64,000 nt of DNA from Pseudomonas sp. LS1212 (GCF_024741815.1 NZ_CP102951.1:4106001-4170000); one strand, 5' to 3'; shown: positions 7,397 through 16,681, counted from the first letter of the stretch. Notes: generated from the sequence alone by a model not told the origin. Numbers and translations: made by a program.

Positions 7397-8683
7397 TCAT
7401 TGCGGGTTCTGTTCGGCGCTTTCAGCCGGTTCGGGGGCAGGTTCGGGCTTTTGTTCAGATTCCGGCGCTTGTTCGGGCGCCAACGTTGGCTCTGCTGCCG
7501 GAACCGGAGCCGGAGTCGACTCCGGTGCTGGTGCTGGTGCCGGCTCCAATTCCAGTTCTGGCACCGATTCCGACTCCACCTCTGGCTGCACCCCGGGCTC
7601 TGGCTCGGACTGCTGCAGCGGATCCACCTGCCGTGCATCGGGCTCAGTCATCGGCCCGGGACTTGAGCGATAATCGGCGCGGCGCTTGATCTGGAACTCG
7701 CGCACGGCTGAATTGTGCTCATCCAGGTCGTCCGAAAAGCTATGCGAGCCGTCACCGCGCGCGACGAAATAGAGCGAACTACCAGGCGCCGGATTCAAGG
7801 CAGCATGAATCGCCTCGCGCCCCGCCATCGCAATGGGCGTCGGCGGCAGGCCGGCAATCATGTAGGTATTGTAAGGCGTGAACTCGCGCAGGTCGGCGCG
7901 GGTCAGCTTGCCGTTATACCGCTCGCCCATCCCGTAGATCACGGTCGGGTCGGTTTGCAGCAACATGCCGATCTGCATGCGACGCACGAACACACCGGCA
8001 ATCTGGCGACGCTCCCGAGGGACACCCGTCTCTTTTTCGACCAGCGACGCCATGATCAACGCCTGATACGGCTCGCTGTAAGGGGCGTCAGGCGCCCTGG
8101 CACTCCACTCCTTGGCCAGGACTTTCTCGAGGCGCGAGTAAGCCTGCTGGAGCAGGTCGGCATCGGTCATGCCTCGCACGAACCGGTAGGTATCAGGGAA
8201 GAACCGACCTTCGGGAAAGACGCCACGGTGGCCAAGCTTGTCCATCACCTCAGTATCACTCAAGCCGCTGAGCGTTTTTTCGATCTTCTCGTGGCCGGCC
8301 ACGGCCGCGCGAACCTGACGGAAGGTCCAGCCCTCGACCAGAGTCAAGTTGTACTGGACCATTTCGCCGCGCTGCCAGACCCCGATCAGATCCCGCACAC
8401 TCATTCCCGGCGTCATGCGGTACTCACCCACATGCAAGGGCGTCCCGGCAAGATTGAATCGCCAGTACAGGCGCAGCCAGAATGCGTCATCCAGCACCCC
8501 CTGAGCCTCCAGGCGGTAGAACACTCGAGTGGGTGTCGTGCCGCGGGGCACTTCAAGCAGTTGCTCCTGAGGGACAACCAATGTCTGTTCCAGTGCCGAG
8601 TGCATTTTCCAGGCTGATAGCCCCAATGCCAGGCCCGCCAGAATCAAACAGGTCTCCAGCAGCACCAAGAATTTACGTCTCAC
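7397..8683 (-). CDS. mltG: Endolytic murein transglycosylase MltG with Pro/Glu-rich tail
   Basis: A 428-residue inner-membrane enzyme that cleaves nascent glycan strands and sets chain length. A single N-terminal membrane anchor covers about residues 5-25. A LysM-like segment and the YceG domain follow, with the catalytic Glu in MASLVEKETG (about residues 216-219) and the LQTDPTVIYGMG block. The family normally ends near residue 345. Here about 80 further residues are almost only Pro, Glu, Ala and Ser (repeats of EPEP, PAPAPE and ESVPELELE) and look disordered. The start at 8683 matches the family N-terminus. It lies between pabC and tmk in the usual order. Confidence 0.94.
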   Translation of the reverse strand: MRRKFLVLLETCLILAGLALGLSAWKMHSALEQTLVVPQEQLLEVPRGTTPTRVFYRLEAQGVLDDAFWLRLYWRFNLAGTPLHVGEYRMTPGMSVRDLIGVWQRGEMVQYNLTLVEGWTFRQVRAAVAGHEKIEKTLSGLSDTEVMDKLGHRGVFPEGRFFPDTYRFVRGMTDADLLQQAYSRLEKVLAKEWSARAPDAPYSEPYQALIMASLVEKETGVPRERRQIAGVFVRRMQIGMLLQTDPTVIYGMGERYNGKLTRADLREFTPYNTYMIAGLPPTPIAMAGREAIHAALNPAPGSSLYFVARGDGSHSFSDDLDEHNSAVREFQIKRRADYRSSPGPMTEPDARQVDPLQQSEPEPGVQPEVESESVPELELEPAPAPAPESTPAPVPAAEPTLAPEQAPESEQKPEPAPEPAESAEQNPQ

Positions 8684-8686
8684 AAA

Positions 8687-9502
8687 TCAAACATCCAAAA
8701 GCACGCGGGCAATGCGTTGCAGTTTACGGGTGAGCGGACCCGCCGACCAGTTCAGAGATGTAAATGCTCGCACCGGCCAGATGCCATAAACGCTGTTGCA
8801 AACAAAGACTTCATCGGCCTGTTCGAGATCCTGCAACACGCAGTCACCAATTCGTACTGCAATACCTTCGCGGGCTGCGGCCTCCAGCAGCGCCGCACGC
8901 ATGACGCCAGCCACACCGCAGCGACTCAGGTCGGCCGTGAGCAACGCACCGTCCTTGACCAGAAACAGGTTGCTGTAGACGCCTTCGATCAGCCGCCCCG
9001 AGGTATCGAGCATCAGCCCCTCGGCATGCTCGCTGTCGCGCCACTCGGCACGGGCCAGCACCTGTTCAAGTCGATTCAGATGCTTGAGCCCCGCCAGCAA
9101 CGGCTGCTCGGCAAGCCGAGTGGTGCACGGAAAAAGTTTGATGCCTTCCAGCGCATTGGCCTGTGGATAACTTGCCGCAGGATTGGCCTGGAGGATTCGA
9201 CGGGCACTGGACAGCGGGTCGACGGCATAGCCGCGCTGACTGTCGCCGCGGGTCAGAATCAGCTTGAGGACACCCTCGCCCATGAGGCCAGCGTAAGCAC
9301 AAAGCTCACTACGGACCAGGGCCGGGTCCGCAGTGATCGCCAACCGCCTGCAGCCTTCTGCCAGCCGCTGCAGATGCAGCTCCAGCAACAACGGCTGGCC
9401 TGCCTTGACGAGGATCGTCTCGAACAGACCATCGCCGTAGGCCAGCCCGCGGCTCTTGAGCGCTATCGCGTCCGCCGGCTGGCCATCGACCCAGCTTTGC
9501 AT
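8687..9502 (-). CDS. pabC: Aminodeoxychorismate lyase
   Basis: A 271-residue fold-type IV PLP enzyme that converts 4-amino-4-deoxychorismate to p-aminobenzoate and pyruvate for folate. The N-terminus is MQSWVDGQPAD; RGLAYGDGLFETI and LILTRGDSQRGY carry conserved family positions, and HLNRLEQVLA contains the Lys-region pattern of class IV enzymes. The ATG overlaps the fabF stop as ATGA, and the stop lies three bases before mltG, so it sits inside the fabF-pabC-mltG-tmk-holB operon. Confidence 0.94.
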   Translation of the reverse strand: MQSWVDGQPADAIALKSRGLAYGDGLFETILVKAGQPLLLELHLQRLAEGCRRLAITADPALVRSELCAYAGLMGEGVLKLILTRGDSQRGYAVDPLSSARRILQANPAASYPQANALEGIKLFPCTTRLAEQPLLAGLKHLNRLEQVLARAEWRDSEHAEGLMLDTSGRLIEGVYSNLFLVKDGALLTADLSRCGVAGVMRAALLEAAAREGIAVRIGDCVLQDLEQADEVFVCNSVYGIWPVRAFTSLNWSAGPLTRKLQRIARVLLDV

Positions 9503-10746
9503 CAACCGGCGAACCGGCGCAATACCAGCGAGCCGTTGGTGCCACCAAAACCGAAGGAGTTCGACAGCACCACATCGATCGACATGTTGCGAGCCTGGTG
9601 CGGTACGAAGTCGAGGTCGCAGCCCTCGTCCGGCTCGTCCAGGTTGATGGTCGGCGGAGCGACCTGGCCGTTGATCGCCAGTACGCTGAAGATAGCCTCC
9701 ACCGCCCCGGCAGCGCCGAGCAGGTGACCGGTCATCGATTTGGTCGAGCTGACCGCCAGCTTGTAGGCATGCTCGCCGAACACCGACTTGATCGCCGACA
9801 CTTCTGCCAGGTCGCCGGCCGAGGTCGAGGTGCCATGGGCATTGATGTACTGAACCTCGCCAGGGCTCACGCCCGCATCGCGCAAGGCATTGGTCATGCA
9901 ACGAGCAGCACCGGCACCGTCTTCGGGCGGCGAGGTCATGTGATAGGCATCACCGCTCATGCCAAAGCCGACGAGCTCGGCATAAATGGTCGCACCGCGT
10001 GCCTTGGCGTGCTCCAGCTCTTCGAGCACCAGCGCACCGGCACCGTCCGACAGCACAAAGCCATCGCGCCCCTTGTCCCACGGGCGGCTGGCGCGGGTCG
10101 GTTCGTCATTGCGCGTCGACAGTGCGCGCGCAGCACCAAAACCGCCCATGCCCAGGCCGCAGGCGGCCATTTCGGCACCACCGGCAATCATGACGTCGGC
10201 TTCGCCATAGGCGATATTGCGCGCCGCCATGCCAATGCAGTGAGTACCGGTGGTACAGGCTGTGGCAATGGCGTAGTTAGGCCCCTGAACGCCCAGATGG
10301 ATGGACAGGAAACCGGAAATCATATTGATGATCGAGCCAGGCACGAAAAACGGCGAAATACGCCGAGGCCCTTGCTCGTGCAAGGTACGGCTGGTTTCCT
10401 CGATATTGGTCAGACCGCCAATACCCGAACCCATTGCCACACCGATACGCTCACGGTTGGCATCGGTCACTTCGAGGCCAGCGTTACGCACGGCCTGAAA
10501 ACCGGCCGCCAGGCCGTACTGAATGAACAGGTCGAGCTTGCGAGCTTCTTTGACCGACAGGTATTCCTCGACCTTGAAGCCCTTCACCGAGCCGCCAAAA
10601 CGGGTGGTATAGGCAGAAAGGTCCGTATGCTCAATCAGACCAATGCCACTGCGGCCAGCCAGAATGCCCTGCCAACTGCTCGGCACGTCCGTGCCCAGTG
10701 GCGACAGCATACCCATACCGGTGACCACGACGCGTCTACGCGACAC
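9502..10746 (-). CDS. fabF: 3-oxoacyl-ACP synthase II
   Basis: A 414-residue condensing enzyme with the full catalytic triad: Cys164 (ATACTTGTH), His304 (NAHGTSTSAGD) and His341 (MTGHLLGAAGA), with Lys336 in the KSMTGH motif. It elongates acyl-ACP, including the 16:1 to 18:1 step. A terminator hairpin lies between acpP and fabF, so some read-through or a separate promoter in the 112-base gap must serve fabF. The pabC start overlaps its stop. Confidence 0.97.
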   Translation of the reverse strand: MSRRRVVVTGMGMLSPLGTDVPSSWQGILAGRSGIGLIEHTDLSAYTTRFGGSVKGFKVEEYLSVKEARKLDLFIQYGLAAGFQAVRNAGLEVTDANRERIGVAMGSGIGGLTNIEETSRTLHEQGPRRISPFFVPGSIINMISGFLSIHLGVQGPNYAIATACTTGTHCIGMAARNIAYGEADVMIAGGAEMAACGLGMGGFGAARALSTRNDEPTRASRPWDKGRDGFVLSDGAGALVLEELEHAKARGATIYAELVGFGMSGDAYHMTSPPEDGAGAARCMTNALRDAGVSPGEVQYINAHGTSTSAGDLAEVSAIKSVFGEHAYKLAVSSTKSMTGHLLGAAGAVEAIFSVLAINGQVAPPTINLDEPDEGCDLDFVPHQARNMSIDVVLSNSFGFGGTNGSLVLRRFAG

Positions 10747-10791
10747 AGCACTCTCCTTATTCTATGGACGACACTTCACATCTCATCTAAA

Positions 10792-10830
10792 GAAAAAACC
10801 GCACGCCAGCAAAGGCAGTGCGGTTTTTTC
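10792..10830 (-). terminator. Terminator after acpP (attenuator before fabF)
   Basis: The minus strand reads GAAAAAACCGCAC, a loop, then GTGCGGTTTTTTC. It is a symmetrical stem with T-runs on both sides, so it can act in either direction. Its place between acpP and fabF fits higher output of acpP than of the downstream genes. Confidence 0.85.
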
Positions 10831-10858
10831 CATGACAAGAAGCGACGATTACAAAATC

Positions 10859-11095
10859 TTACGCCTGGTGGGACGTAACGTAATCGATAGCAGCTTGAAC
10901 AGTAGTGATCTTCTCAGCTTCTTCGTCAGGGATTTCGGTCTCGAATTCCTCTTCCAGAGCCATCACCAGCTCAACGGTGTCAAGGGAATCGGCACCCAGA
11001 TCTTCAACGAAGGAAGCGGTGTTGACTACTTCTTCTTCTTTAACGCCCAGTTGCTCGGCGACGATTTTCTTGACGCGTTCTTCGATGGTGCTCAT
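10859..11095 (-). CDS. acpP: Acyl carrier protein
   Basis: A 78-residue acidic four-helix carrier protein. The phosphopantetheine attachment Ser37 is in the GADSLDTVELV motif. It carries growing acyl chains for FabD, FabG and FabF, all encoded next to it, and for PlsX and lipid A synthesis. The gap of 195 bases to fabG is long enough to hold its own promoter, as in other proteobacteria; AT-rich candidate boxes exist there (for example TAAAAT at 11241-11246 on the minus strand) but no convincing -35 partner. AGGAG precedes the start. Confidence 0.98.
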   Translation of the reverse strand: MSTIEERVKKIVAEQLGVKEEEVVNTASFVEDLGADSLDTVELVMALEEEFETEIPDEEAEKITTVQAAIDYVTSHQA

Positions 11096-11290
11096 ACCTT
11101 GTTTTCACTCCTAATGGACATATGTCAGGCAGCTGGCCGGTGTGTAAGTTTATAGAAAGAGTTCGGCATTTCAAGCTGAAAGCGTTGCTCCTTCCTCACA
11201 CCCGCCCGCTGACTAGAATTTGATTGCAGCTTTATAACGGATTTTAGACAGCTCGTATGACATTTTTTTGAAGCAATCCGTCACATTTGA

Positions 11291-12031
11291 CTACATGTAC
11301 ATCCCACCGTTGACCGGGATTGTAGCGCCGGTCACGTAGGCTGCTCCTTCCGATGCCAGGAAAGCGACCACTTTCGCGATCTCTTCGGCCTGGCCCAGAC
11401 GGCCCAGCGGAATCTGGACTTGCAAGGCTTCACGCTGAGCCTCGGGCAGTTCACGGGTCATGTCGGTATCGATGAAACCAGGCGCTACCGAGTTGACTGT
11501 AATTGCCCGAGAGCCTACTTCACGCGCCAGGGCGCGGCTGAAACCTTCCAGGCCCGCCTTGGCCGCAGCATAGTTTACTTGGCCGACGTTGCCCATGGCA
11601 CCCACCACCGAGCCGATACTGATGATCCGCCCCCAACGCGCCTTGGTCATGCCGCGCAGCACACCCTTGGACAGGCGGTACAGACTATTGAGGTTGGTAT
11701 CGATGACATCATTCCACTCGTCATCTTTCATGCGCAGCATCAGGTTATCGCGGGTGATGCCGGCATTATTGACCAGAATGGTCGGCGCGCCGAACAGCTC
11801 CTGGATCTTGGCCAGGGCCGCAGTGACCGACTCATCGCTGCATACGTTCAGCTCCAGGCCGGTACCTTCGATGCCATGCTCCTTCAGGGTCGCAGCGATA
11901 CGCTCCGCACCCGAGGCCGACGTGGCGGTACCCACGACGATGGCGCCCATGCGCCCCAACTCCAGCGCAATGGCTTGACCAATACCGCGGCTCGCACCGG
12001 TGACCAGTGCAACTTTACCTTGCAGACTCAT
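11291..12031 (-). CDS. fabG: 3-oxoacyl-ACP reductase
   Basis: A 246-residue short-chain dehydrogenase that uses NADPH to reduce 3-oxoacyl-ACP. The cofactor motif is TGASRGIG (residues 11-18), NNAG is present, and the catalytic Ser141, Tyr154 and Lys158 are in place (ISIGSVVGAMG and NYAAAKAG). The start MSLQGKVALVTG was chosen over an ATG 11 codons upstream because it is the family N-terminus. It lies 16 bases after fabD in the fab operon. Confidence 0.97.
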   Translation of the reverse strand: MSLQGKVALVTGASRGIGQAIALELGRMGAIVVGTATSASGAERIAATLKEHGIEGTGLELNVCSDESVTAALAKIQELFGAPTILVNNAGITRDNLMLRMKDDEWNDVIDTNLNSLYRLSKGVLRGMTKARWGRIISIGSVVGAMGNVGQVNYAAAKAGLEGFSRALAREVGSRAITVNSVAPGFIDTDMTRELPEAQREALQVQIPLGRLGQAEEIAKVVAFLASEGAAYVTGATIPVNGGMYM

Positions 12032-12047
12032 GCAAGCTTCTCCTGAT

Positions 12048-12986
12048 TCAGGCCCGCGCTGCACGAGCGGCAGCGAAAGCGTCTGGGGTATTGAGGTTAT
12101 CTGTCGACACGCCTTCGGCGCAACGCTTGTTCAGACCTGCAAGCACCTTGCCAGGGCCGCACTCGACCAACTGGGTAGCGCCCTTGGCGGCCAGCGCCTG
12201 GACCGACTCGACCCAGCGCACAGGTTTGTAGAGTTGTTCAAGCAGGTCGCGCTTGAGGGTTTCCAGATCGGCCGGCACATCAGCACTGACGTTTTGAACT
12301 ACAGGGATCTGTGGCACCTGCCAGTCGATCGCCGCGATGGACTCGGCGAAACGCTCGGCCGCCGGACGCATCAGTTCACAGTGGGACGGCACGCTGACCG
12401 GCAACGGCATGGCACGCTTGGCACCACGAGCCTTGCAGCCTTCGATGGCGCGCTCGACCGCAGCCTTGGCACCGGCGATCACCACCTGGCCCGGCGAGTT
12501 GAAATTGACCGCGCTGACCACTTCGCCTTGTGCCGCTTCGGCACAGGCGGCCACGACATCAGCGTCGTCCAGGCCGAGGATGGCAGCCATGCCGCCCTGC
12601 CCGGCCGGTACCGCTTCCTGCATCAATTGGCCGCGACGCTCGACCAGCTTGACTGCGTCAGCCAGGCTTACGCTGCCTGCGGCGACCAGCGCGCTGTATT
12701 CGCCCAGGCTATGGCCGGCGACAAAGGCTGGGCGCGCACCGCCCTCGGCCAACCACAGACGCCAAAGCGCAATGGAGGCGGTGAGAATGGCCGGCTGGGT
12801 TTTATCGGTTTGATTGAGTTGCTCTTCCGGGCCTTGTTGGGTCAATGCCCACAGGTCATAACCCAAGGCCTCGGAGGCTTCTTTGAAGGTTTCGAGAATC
12901 AGCGGATGCTGAGCACCCAACTCGGCGAGCATGCCGAGAGATTGCGAACCTTGACCCGGAAAGACGAATGCGAGGGATGCAGACAT
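12048..12986 (-). CDS. fabD: Malonyl-CoA:ACP transacylase
   Basis: A 312-residue transacylase that loads malonate on ACP. The nucleophile Ser93 is in GHSLGEY, the catalytic His202 in VPSHCELM, and GQGSQ is at residues 11-15. The start MSASLAFVFPGQG is the family N-terminus; a reading 20 codons longer has no family similarity. There is a gap of 125 bases from plsX, long enough for an internal promoter, but none is convincing. Confidence 0.97.
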   Translation of the reverse strand: MSASLAFVFPGQGSQSLGMLAELGAQHPLILETFKEASEALGYDLWALTQQGPEEQLNQTDKTQPAILTASIALWRLWLAEGGARPAFVAGHSLGEYSALVAAGSVSLADAVKLVERRGQLMQEAVPAGQGGMAAILGLDDADVVAACAEAAQGEVVSAVNFNSPGQVVIAGAKAAVERAIEGCKARGAKRAMPLPVSVPSHCELMRPAAERFAESIAAIDWQVPQIPVVQNVSADVPADLETLKRDLLEQLYKPVRWVESVQALAAKGATQLVECGPGKVLAGLNKRCAEGVSTDNLNTPDAFAAARAARA

Positions 12987-13111
12987 GTAACAAGCCCCTA
13001 ATGATCTTGTCGACGGAGAGATGACGAACAGCCAGGCTGAACGCAAGTAATTGAACGTTGGATGGCTATTTTTTCGGGACGGTCACATTTACGCGCCTCA
13101 AGCAGGATAGC

Positions 13112-14122
13112 CTAAAGCAACAGGTCCTCCAGACGGCCGTGCAGGCGTTCGGGCAGGTTTTCCTGAATCTCGATCACGGCCCGCTCGATGGCACTCTGAA
13201 AACCCTGCACCCCTGCTGCGCCATGACTCTTCACGACAATGCCCTGCAAGCCGAGAAAGCTCGCGCCATTGTGCCGCGCCGGGGCCAGATCGGCCTTCAA
13301 CCGCTTGAGCAAGGGCATGGCCATGGCACCGACCATCCGCGCCGCCACACCACTTTTGAACAATGCTTCGATACGCGCCGCGATCATGGTCGCCAGCCCC
13401 TCGCTGGACTTGAGCAGAATATTGCCGACGAAGCCATCGCACACCACCACATCCGCCTCGCCACGATAGAGCCCATCACCCTCGACGAAACCGATGTAGT
13501 TCATGCCGCGCGCATTCTGCAACAGACTGGCCGCCAGCTTGACCTGCTGATTGCCCTTGATGTCTTCGGTGCCGATGTTCAGCAATGCCACGCGCGGGCG
13601 AACGATGCCCAGCGTCTCGGCCGCCACCGACCCCATGACGGCGAACTGGAACAGGTTTTCGGCACTGCAATCGACGTTGGCCCCCAGGTCCAGCAACTGG
13701 CAATAGCCGCGCTGAGTGGGGATGGCCGCCACCATGGCCGGCCGATCGATGCCTGGCAGGGTTTTGAGCACGTAACGCGACAGCGCCATCAGCGCACCGG
13801 TATTGCCGGCACTGACGCACGCCTGGACCTTGCCATCTCGCAACAACTCCAACGCCACCCGCATAGAGGAGTCCGGCTTGCCGCGCAGGGCCTGGGAGGG
13901 TTTTTCGTCCATGCCGATGACTTCTGCGGCCGGCGCAATTTTCAGGCGCGCGCGATCCACAACCGACTGGCTGGCAATCAATTCTTCTAGAAAGGAGGGT
14001 TGACCGACGAGGGTCAGGTGCAGCGAGGGCATGGCAGACAGGCAAGCAAGGCTGGCCTGAACAATGCTGCGGGGACCGAAGTCCCCGCCCATTGCGTCAA
14101 TCGCGATGACTTGAGCAGACAA
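13112..14122 (-). CDS. plsX: Phosphate acyltransferase PlsX
   Basis: A 336-residue enzyme that forms acyl-phosphate from acyl-ACP for phospholipid synthesis. It begins with the family signature VIAIDAMGGDFGP, and later blocks (SAGNTGALMALSRY, DLGANVDCSAENLFQFAVMGS, CDGFVGNILLKSSEG) follow the PlsX order. The start codon is TTG, three bases after the rpmF stop, so translation is likely coupled to the ribosomal protein gene and low in efficiency. Confidence 0.96.
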   Translation of the reverse strand: MSAQVIAIDAMGGDFGPRSIVQASLACLSAMPSLHLTLVGQPSFLEELIASQSVVDRARLKIAPAAEVIGMDEKPSQALRGKPDSSMRVALELLRDGKVQACVSAGNTGALMALSRYVLKTLPGIDRPAMVAAIPTQRGYCQLLDLGANVDCSAENLFQFAVMGSVAAETLGIVRPRVALLNIGTEDIKGNQQVKLAASLLQNARGMNYIGFVEGDGLYRGEADVVVCDGFVGNILLKSSEGLATMIAARIEALFKSGVAARMVGAMAMPLLKRLKADLAPARHNGASFLGLQGIVVKSHGAAGVQGFQSAIERAVIEIQENLPERLHGRLEDLLL

Positions 14123-14125
14123 GGA

Positions 14126-14308
14126 TTACTCGTCAGCGCCCTTGTCGATCACTTTACGACCACGGTATACGCCTTCTGGCGATACGTGGTGACGCAGGTG
14201 AACTTCACCGGTGGTCTTTTCCACGGACAGAGTGCTAGCCTCGAGAGCATCGTGGGAACGACGCATGTCACGGGCAGAGCGGGATTTTTTGTTCTGCTGA
14301 ACAGCCAT
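14126..14308 (-). CDS. rpmF: 50S ribosomal protein L32
   Basis: A 60-residue basic protein, [17 protein letters not shown] and so on, with the proteobacterial L32 end [14 protein letters not shown]. It contains no cysteine, so it is the zinc-free form. It lies between yceD and plsX, the conserved link of translation with fatty-acid and phospholipid synthesis. Confidence 0.98.
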
Positions 14309-14321
14309 AATTGATTAACTC

Positions 14322-14849
14322 CTAAACGTTTGGGTCACGCTTTAACTGCGCCAATACACTGAACGGGTTGGACCGCGTTACCTCGTCCTCGCTCGGCTCG
14401 GGCTCTTCAAGGCCCGCCGGCTGCTGGCATTCTTCCGGATGATGAGCAGGCACAATGGGCAAGGCGAGCAACAGCTCCTCCTCGATCAAAGCCTGCAGAT
14501 CCAAAGGATCCTCGCCCAGTTCCAGCACGTCATAACCTTTCGGTAACGACTGGGTATTCGCACCCTCCTTCACCACAGCGTAACTGCATTCGCTATGGAT
14601 CGGCAGGGTGACCAGCTCAAGACAACGCTGGCAAACCATTTTGACTTCGACGTCGATGGAGCTGTGGATAACCACGGCGTTACGCTCGTCGCGCTCAAAA
14701 ACGAATTTAGCCTGCACCGTACCGACGTCGTCGGAAAGCGGGTCGCAGAGTCTCTCCAAATCGGCTAGCAGCACTTCCCCCTGGAGGGTAACGCCACGAT
14801 CGGCCAATTTGCGCGGGTCAACGTGAGGTGGAATCGGGTCATTCAACAT
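14322..14849 (-). CDS. yceD: YceD family (DUF177) protein, 23S rRNA accumulation factor
   Basis: A 175-residue acidic protein with the DUF177 core: DVEVKMVCQRCLELVTLPI (a C-x2-C near residue 90), YDVLELGEDPLDLQALIEEELLLALP and the conserved terminal NPFSVLAQLK. The family is needed for normal 23S rRNA levels in plants and bacteria and is nearly always next to rpmF, as here (13-base gap). It is divergent from maf across 106 bases, where the operon promoter must lie. Confidence 0.93.
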   Translation of the reverse strand: MLNDPIPPHVDPRKLADRGVTLQGEVLLADLERLCDPLSDDVGTVQAKFVFERDERNAVVIHSSIDVEVKMVCQRCLELVTLPIHSECSYAVVKEGANTQSLPKGYDVLELGEDPLDLQALIEEELLLALPIVPAHHPEECQQPAGLEEPEPSEDEVTRSNPFSVLAQLKRDPNV

Positions 14850-14955
14850 AGGCGCAGCATTCTAGGGATGCCCCCCTCACCTGTCAAAGGAAATTCGGCC
14901 CTGTCCGCCATCAGGCACCGCAGCTAGAATCAAAGGACACATTCAGGAGTCGCAC

Positions 14956-15534
14956 ATGCTGCCCTTGCTACTGGCTTCCAGCTCACCGTATCGCCGCGAA
15001 TTGCTGACGCGACTGCGGCTGCCCTTCACCTGCAGTTCGCCCGACATAGATGAACAACGCCTGCCCGACGAGACCGCCGTCGACCTGGTCAAGCGCCTGG
15101 CCAAGGAAAAAGCCGAGGCCCTGGCCAGCCGCTATCCGGAGCACCTCATCATCGGTTCCGACCAGGTCGCCGTGCTTGGGGAACAGATCCTGGGCAAGCC
15201 GCACACCTTCGACAAGGCCTGCGCACAACTGCTCGAAGCCAGCGGCACGCAAGTCACCTTCCTGACCGGCCTGGCGCTGCTCAACAGCAGCACCGGCCAC
15301 TGCCAGGTCGATTGCGTCCCGTTCACGGTACAGATGCGCGAACTCGACTTGCCGCGCATCGAGCGCTATCTGCACGCCGAGCAGCCTTATGACTGTGCCG
15401 GCAGCTTCAAGGCCGAAGGGTTGGGGGTCAGTTTGTTTCAGAGCACGCATGGGCCGGATGCTACCAGCCTGGTGGGGTTGCCGTTGATTCGGTTGGTGGA
15501 TATGTTGCTGGCGGAAGGGGTTTGCATACCCTGA
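14956..15534 (+). CDS. Maf-like nucleotide pyrophosphatase (YceF type)
   Basis: A 192-residue Maf/HAM1-fold NTP pyrophosphatase. LLASSSPYRRELLTRL at the N-terminus, SPDIDE, IIGSDQVAVL and the YDCAGSFKAEGLG block fit the YceF subgroup, which prefers 7-methyl-GTP, rather than the YhdE subgroup that acts on dTTP/UTP. Its role is house-cleaning of modified nucleotides. It is alone on the plus strand and ends in a clear terminator. Confidence 0.93.
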   Translation: MLPLLLASSSPYRRELLTRLRLPFTCSSPDIDEQRLPDETAVDLVKRLAKEKAEALASRYPEHLIIGSDQVAVLGEQILGKPHTFDKACAQLLEASGTQVTFLTGLALLNSSTGHCQVDCVPFTVQMRELDLPRIERYLHAEQPYDCAGSFKAEGLGVSLFQSTHGPDATSLVGLPLIRLVDMLLAEGVCIP

Positions 15535-15536
15535 GC

Positions 15537-15570
15537 AAAAAAACCGGCCATTCATGGGCCGGTTGTTTTG
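15537..15570 (+). terminator. Terminator after maf-like gene
   Basis: AACCGGCC and GGCCGGTT pair around a six-to-seven base loop, preceded by an A-run and followed by TGTTTTG. It lies directly after the maf-like stop. Confidence 0.8.
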
Positions 15571-15588
15571 AAGCAAGGCTATCGAGCC

Positions 15589-15662
15589 AATCGCGGGCAA
15601 GCCCGCTCCCACAGAGACCTTGAACGCACACCGATCTGGTGGGAGCTGGCTTGCCAGCGATG
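15589..15662. repeat. REP element pair, inverted
   Basis: The left half contains GCGGGCAAGCCCGCTCCCAC and the right half is its imperfect reverse complement (GTGGGAGCTGGCTTGCCAGC). Each half is itself a small palindrome. This is the common Pseudomonas repetitive extragenic palindrome. It lies between convergent maf-like and sppA genes. Confidence 0.9.
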
Positions 15663-15676
15663 AGGCCCTCAAGGGC

Positions 15677-16660
15677 TCAGCGCAAGGAAGGCCCCTGAAA
15701 CCCCATCCACATGGCCAGATGCTCAGCCACACTGGCGCCCAGACGTTTGGAGAACCGATCGAAAGGCGATTCCTCAATGGTGAAGTCCACAAGCTCTTTC
15801 TCGCCAATCACATCGCGAGCCACGTAACCGGCACTGCCCAGCCCATCGACCAACCCCAGCTGCAGGGCCTGCTCACCCGACCAGATCAAACCGGAGAACA
15901 GCTCCGGGTGCTCCTTGTCTTTCAGACGATCGCCACGGCCCTGCTTGACGCTGGCAATGAACTGACGGTGCGTCGTATCGAGCACACTCTGCCAGAATGC
16001 GGTTTCCTCGGGCTTTTGCGGCTGGAACGGGTCGAGGAACGCCTTGTGCTCACCCGAAGTGTAGGTACGACGCTCGACCCCCAGCTTCTCCATGGTCCCG
16101 ACGAAACCATAGCCTGCTGCGGTGACTCCGATGGAGCCGACCAGACTGGCCTTGTCCGCGTAGATCTGATCGGCGGCACTGGCGATGTAGTAGGCTCCGG
16201 AAGCGCCCAGATCCGAGATCACCGCGTATAACTTGATCGCCGGGTACTGCGCCCGCAGACGACGAATCTCGTCATAGACATAGCCCGACTGCACCGGACT
16301 GCCGCCCGGGCTGTTGATGCGCAGAACAACGCCTTTGGTTTTCGAATCCTCGAACGCCGCACGCAGGGCAGTGACGATATTGTCGGCACTGGCCGGCTCC
16401 TTGTCGGCAATCACGCCGCGCACCTCGATCAGCGCGGTGTGGCTGGAGCCCCGCACCGCTGCCTTGTCCATGTCCATCAGCGGCGTGAACAGCATCAGCA
16501 GCCCGAACAAGTAAACAAAGGTCAGCAACTTGAAGAAGATGCCCCAACGCCGGGAGCGACGCTGCTCCTGGACACCGGCGAGCAGGGTTTTCTCCAGCAG
16601 TTGCCAGCTCTTGTCTTCGCTGTTTTTCTGCGCCTCAGGCGCTTTCCACTCATCCGACAT
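15677..16660 (-). CDS. sppA: Signal peptide peptidase SppA, 36K type
   Basis: A 327-residue inner-membrane serine protease that degrades cleaved signal peptides. One membrane segment covers about residues 41-60 (IFFKLLTFVYLFGLLML). The peptidase S49 domain follows, with INSPGGSPVQSG, the nucleophile Ser154 (LGASGAYYIA) and the general base Lys206 (TSGEHKAF). The 52-residue spacing of the two matches the short one-domain SppA type. The ATG at 16660 has AGGTG just upstream; a GTG two codons earlier is the alternative. It follows the HAD phosphatase gene by 21 bases. Confidence 0.93.
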   Translation of the reverse strand: MSDEWKAPEAQKNSEDKSWQLLEKTLLAGVQEQRRSRRWGIFFKLLTFVYLFGLLMLFTPLMDMDKAAVRGSSHTALIEVRGVIADKEPASADNIVTALRAAFEDSKTKGVVLRINSPGGSPVQSGYVYDEIRRLRAQYPAIKLYAVISDLGASGAYYIASAADQIYADKASLVGSIGVTAAGYGFVGTMEKLGVERRTYTSGEHKAFLDPFQPQKPEETAFWQSVLDTTHRQFIASVKQGRGDRLKDKEHPELFSGLIWSGEQALQLGLVDGLGSAGYVARDVIGEKELVDFTIEESPFDRFSKRLGASVAEHLAMWMGFQGPSLR

Positions 16661-16681
16661 GTTCACCTACCCTGGAAAAAA

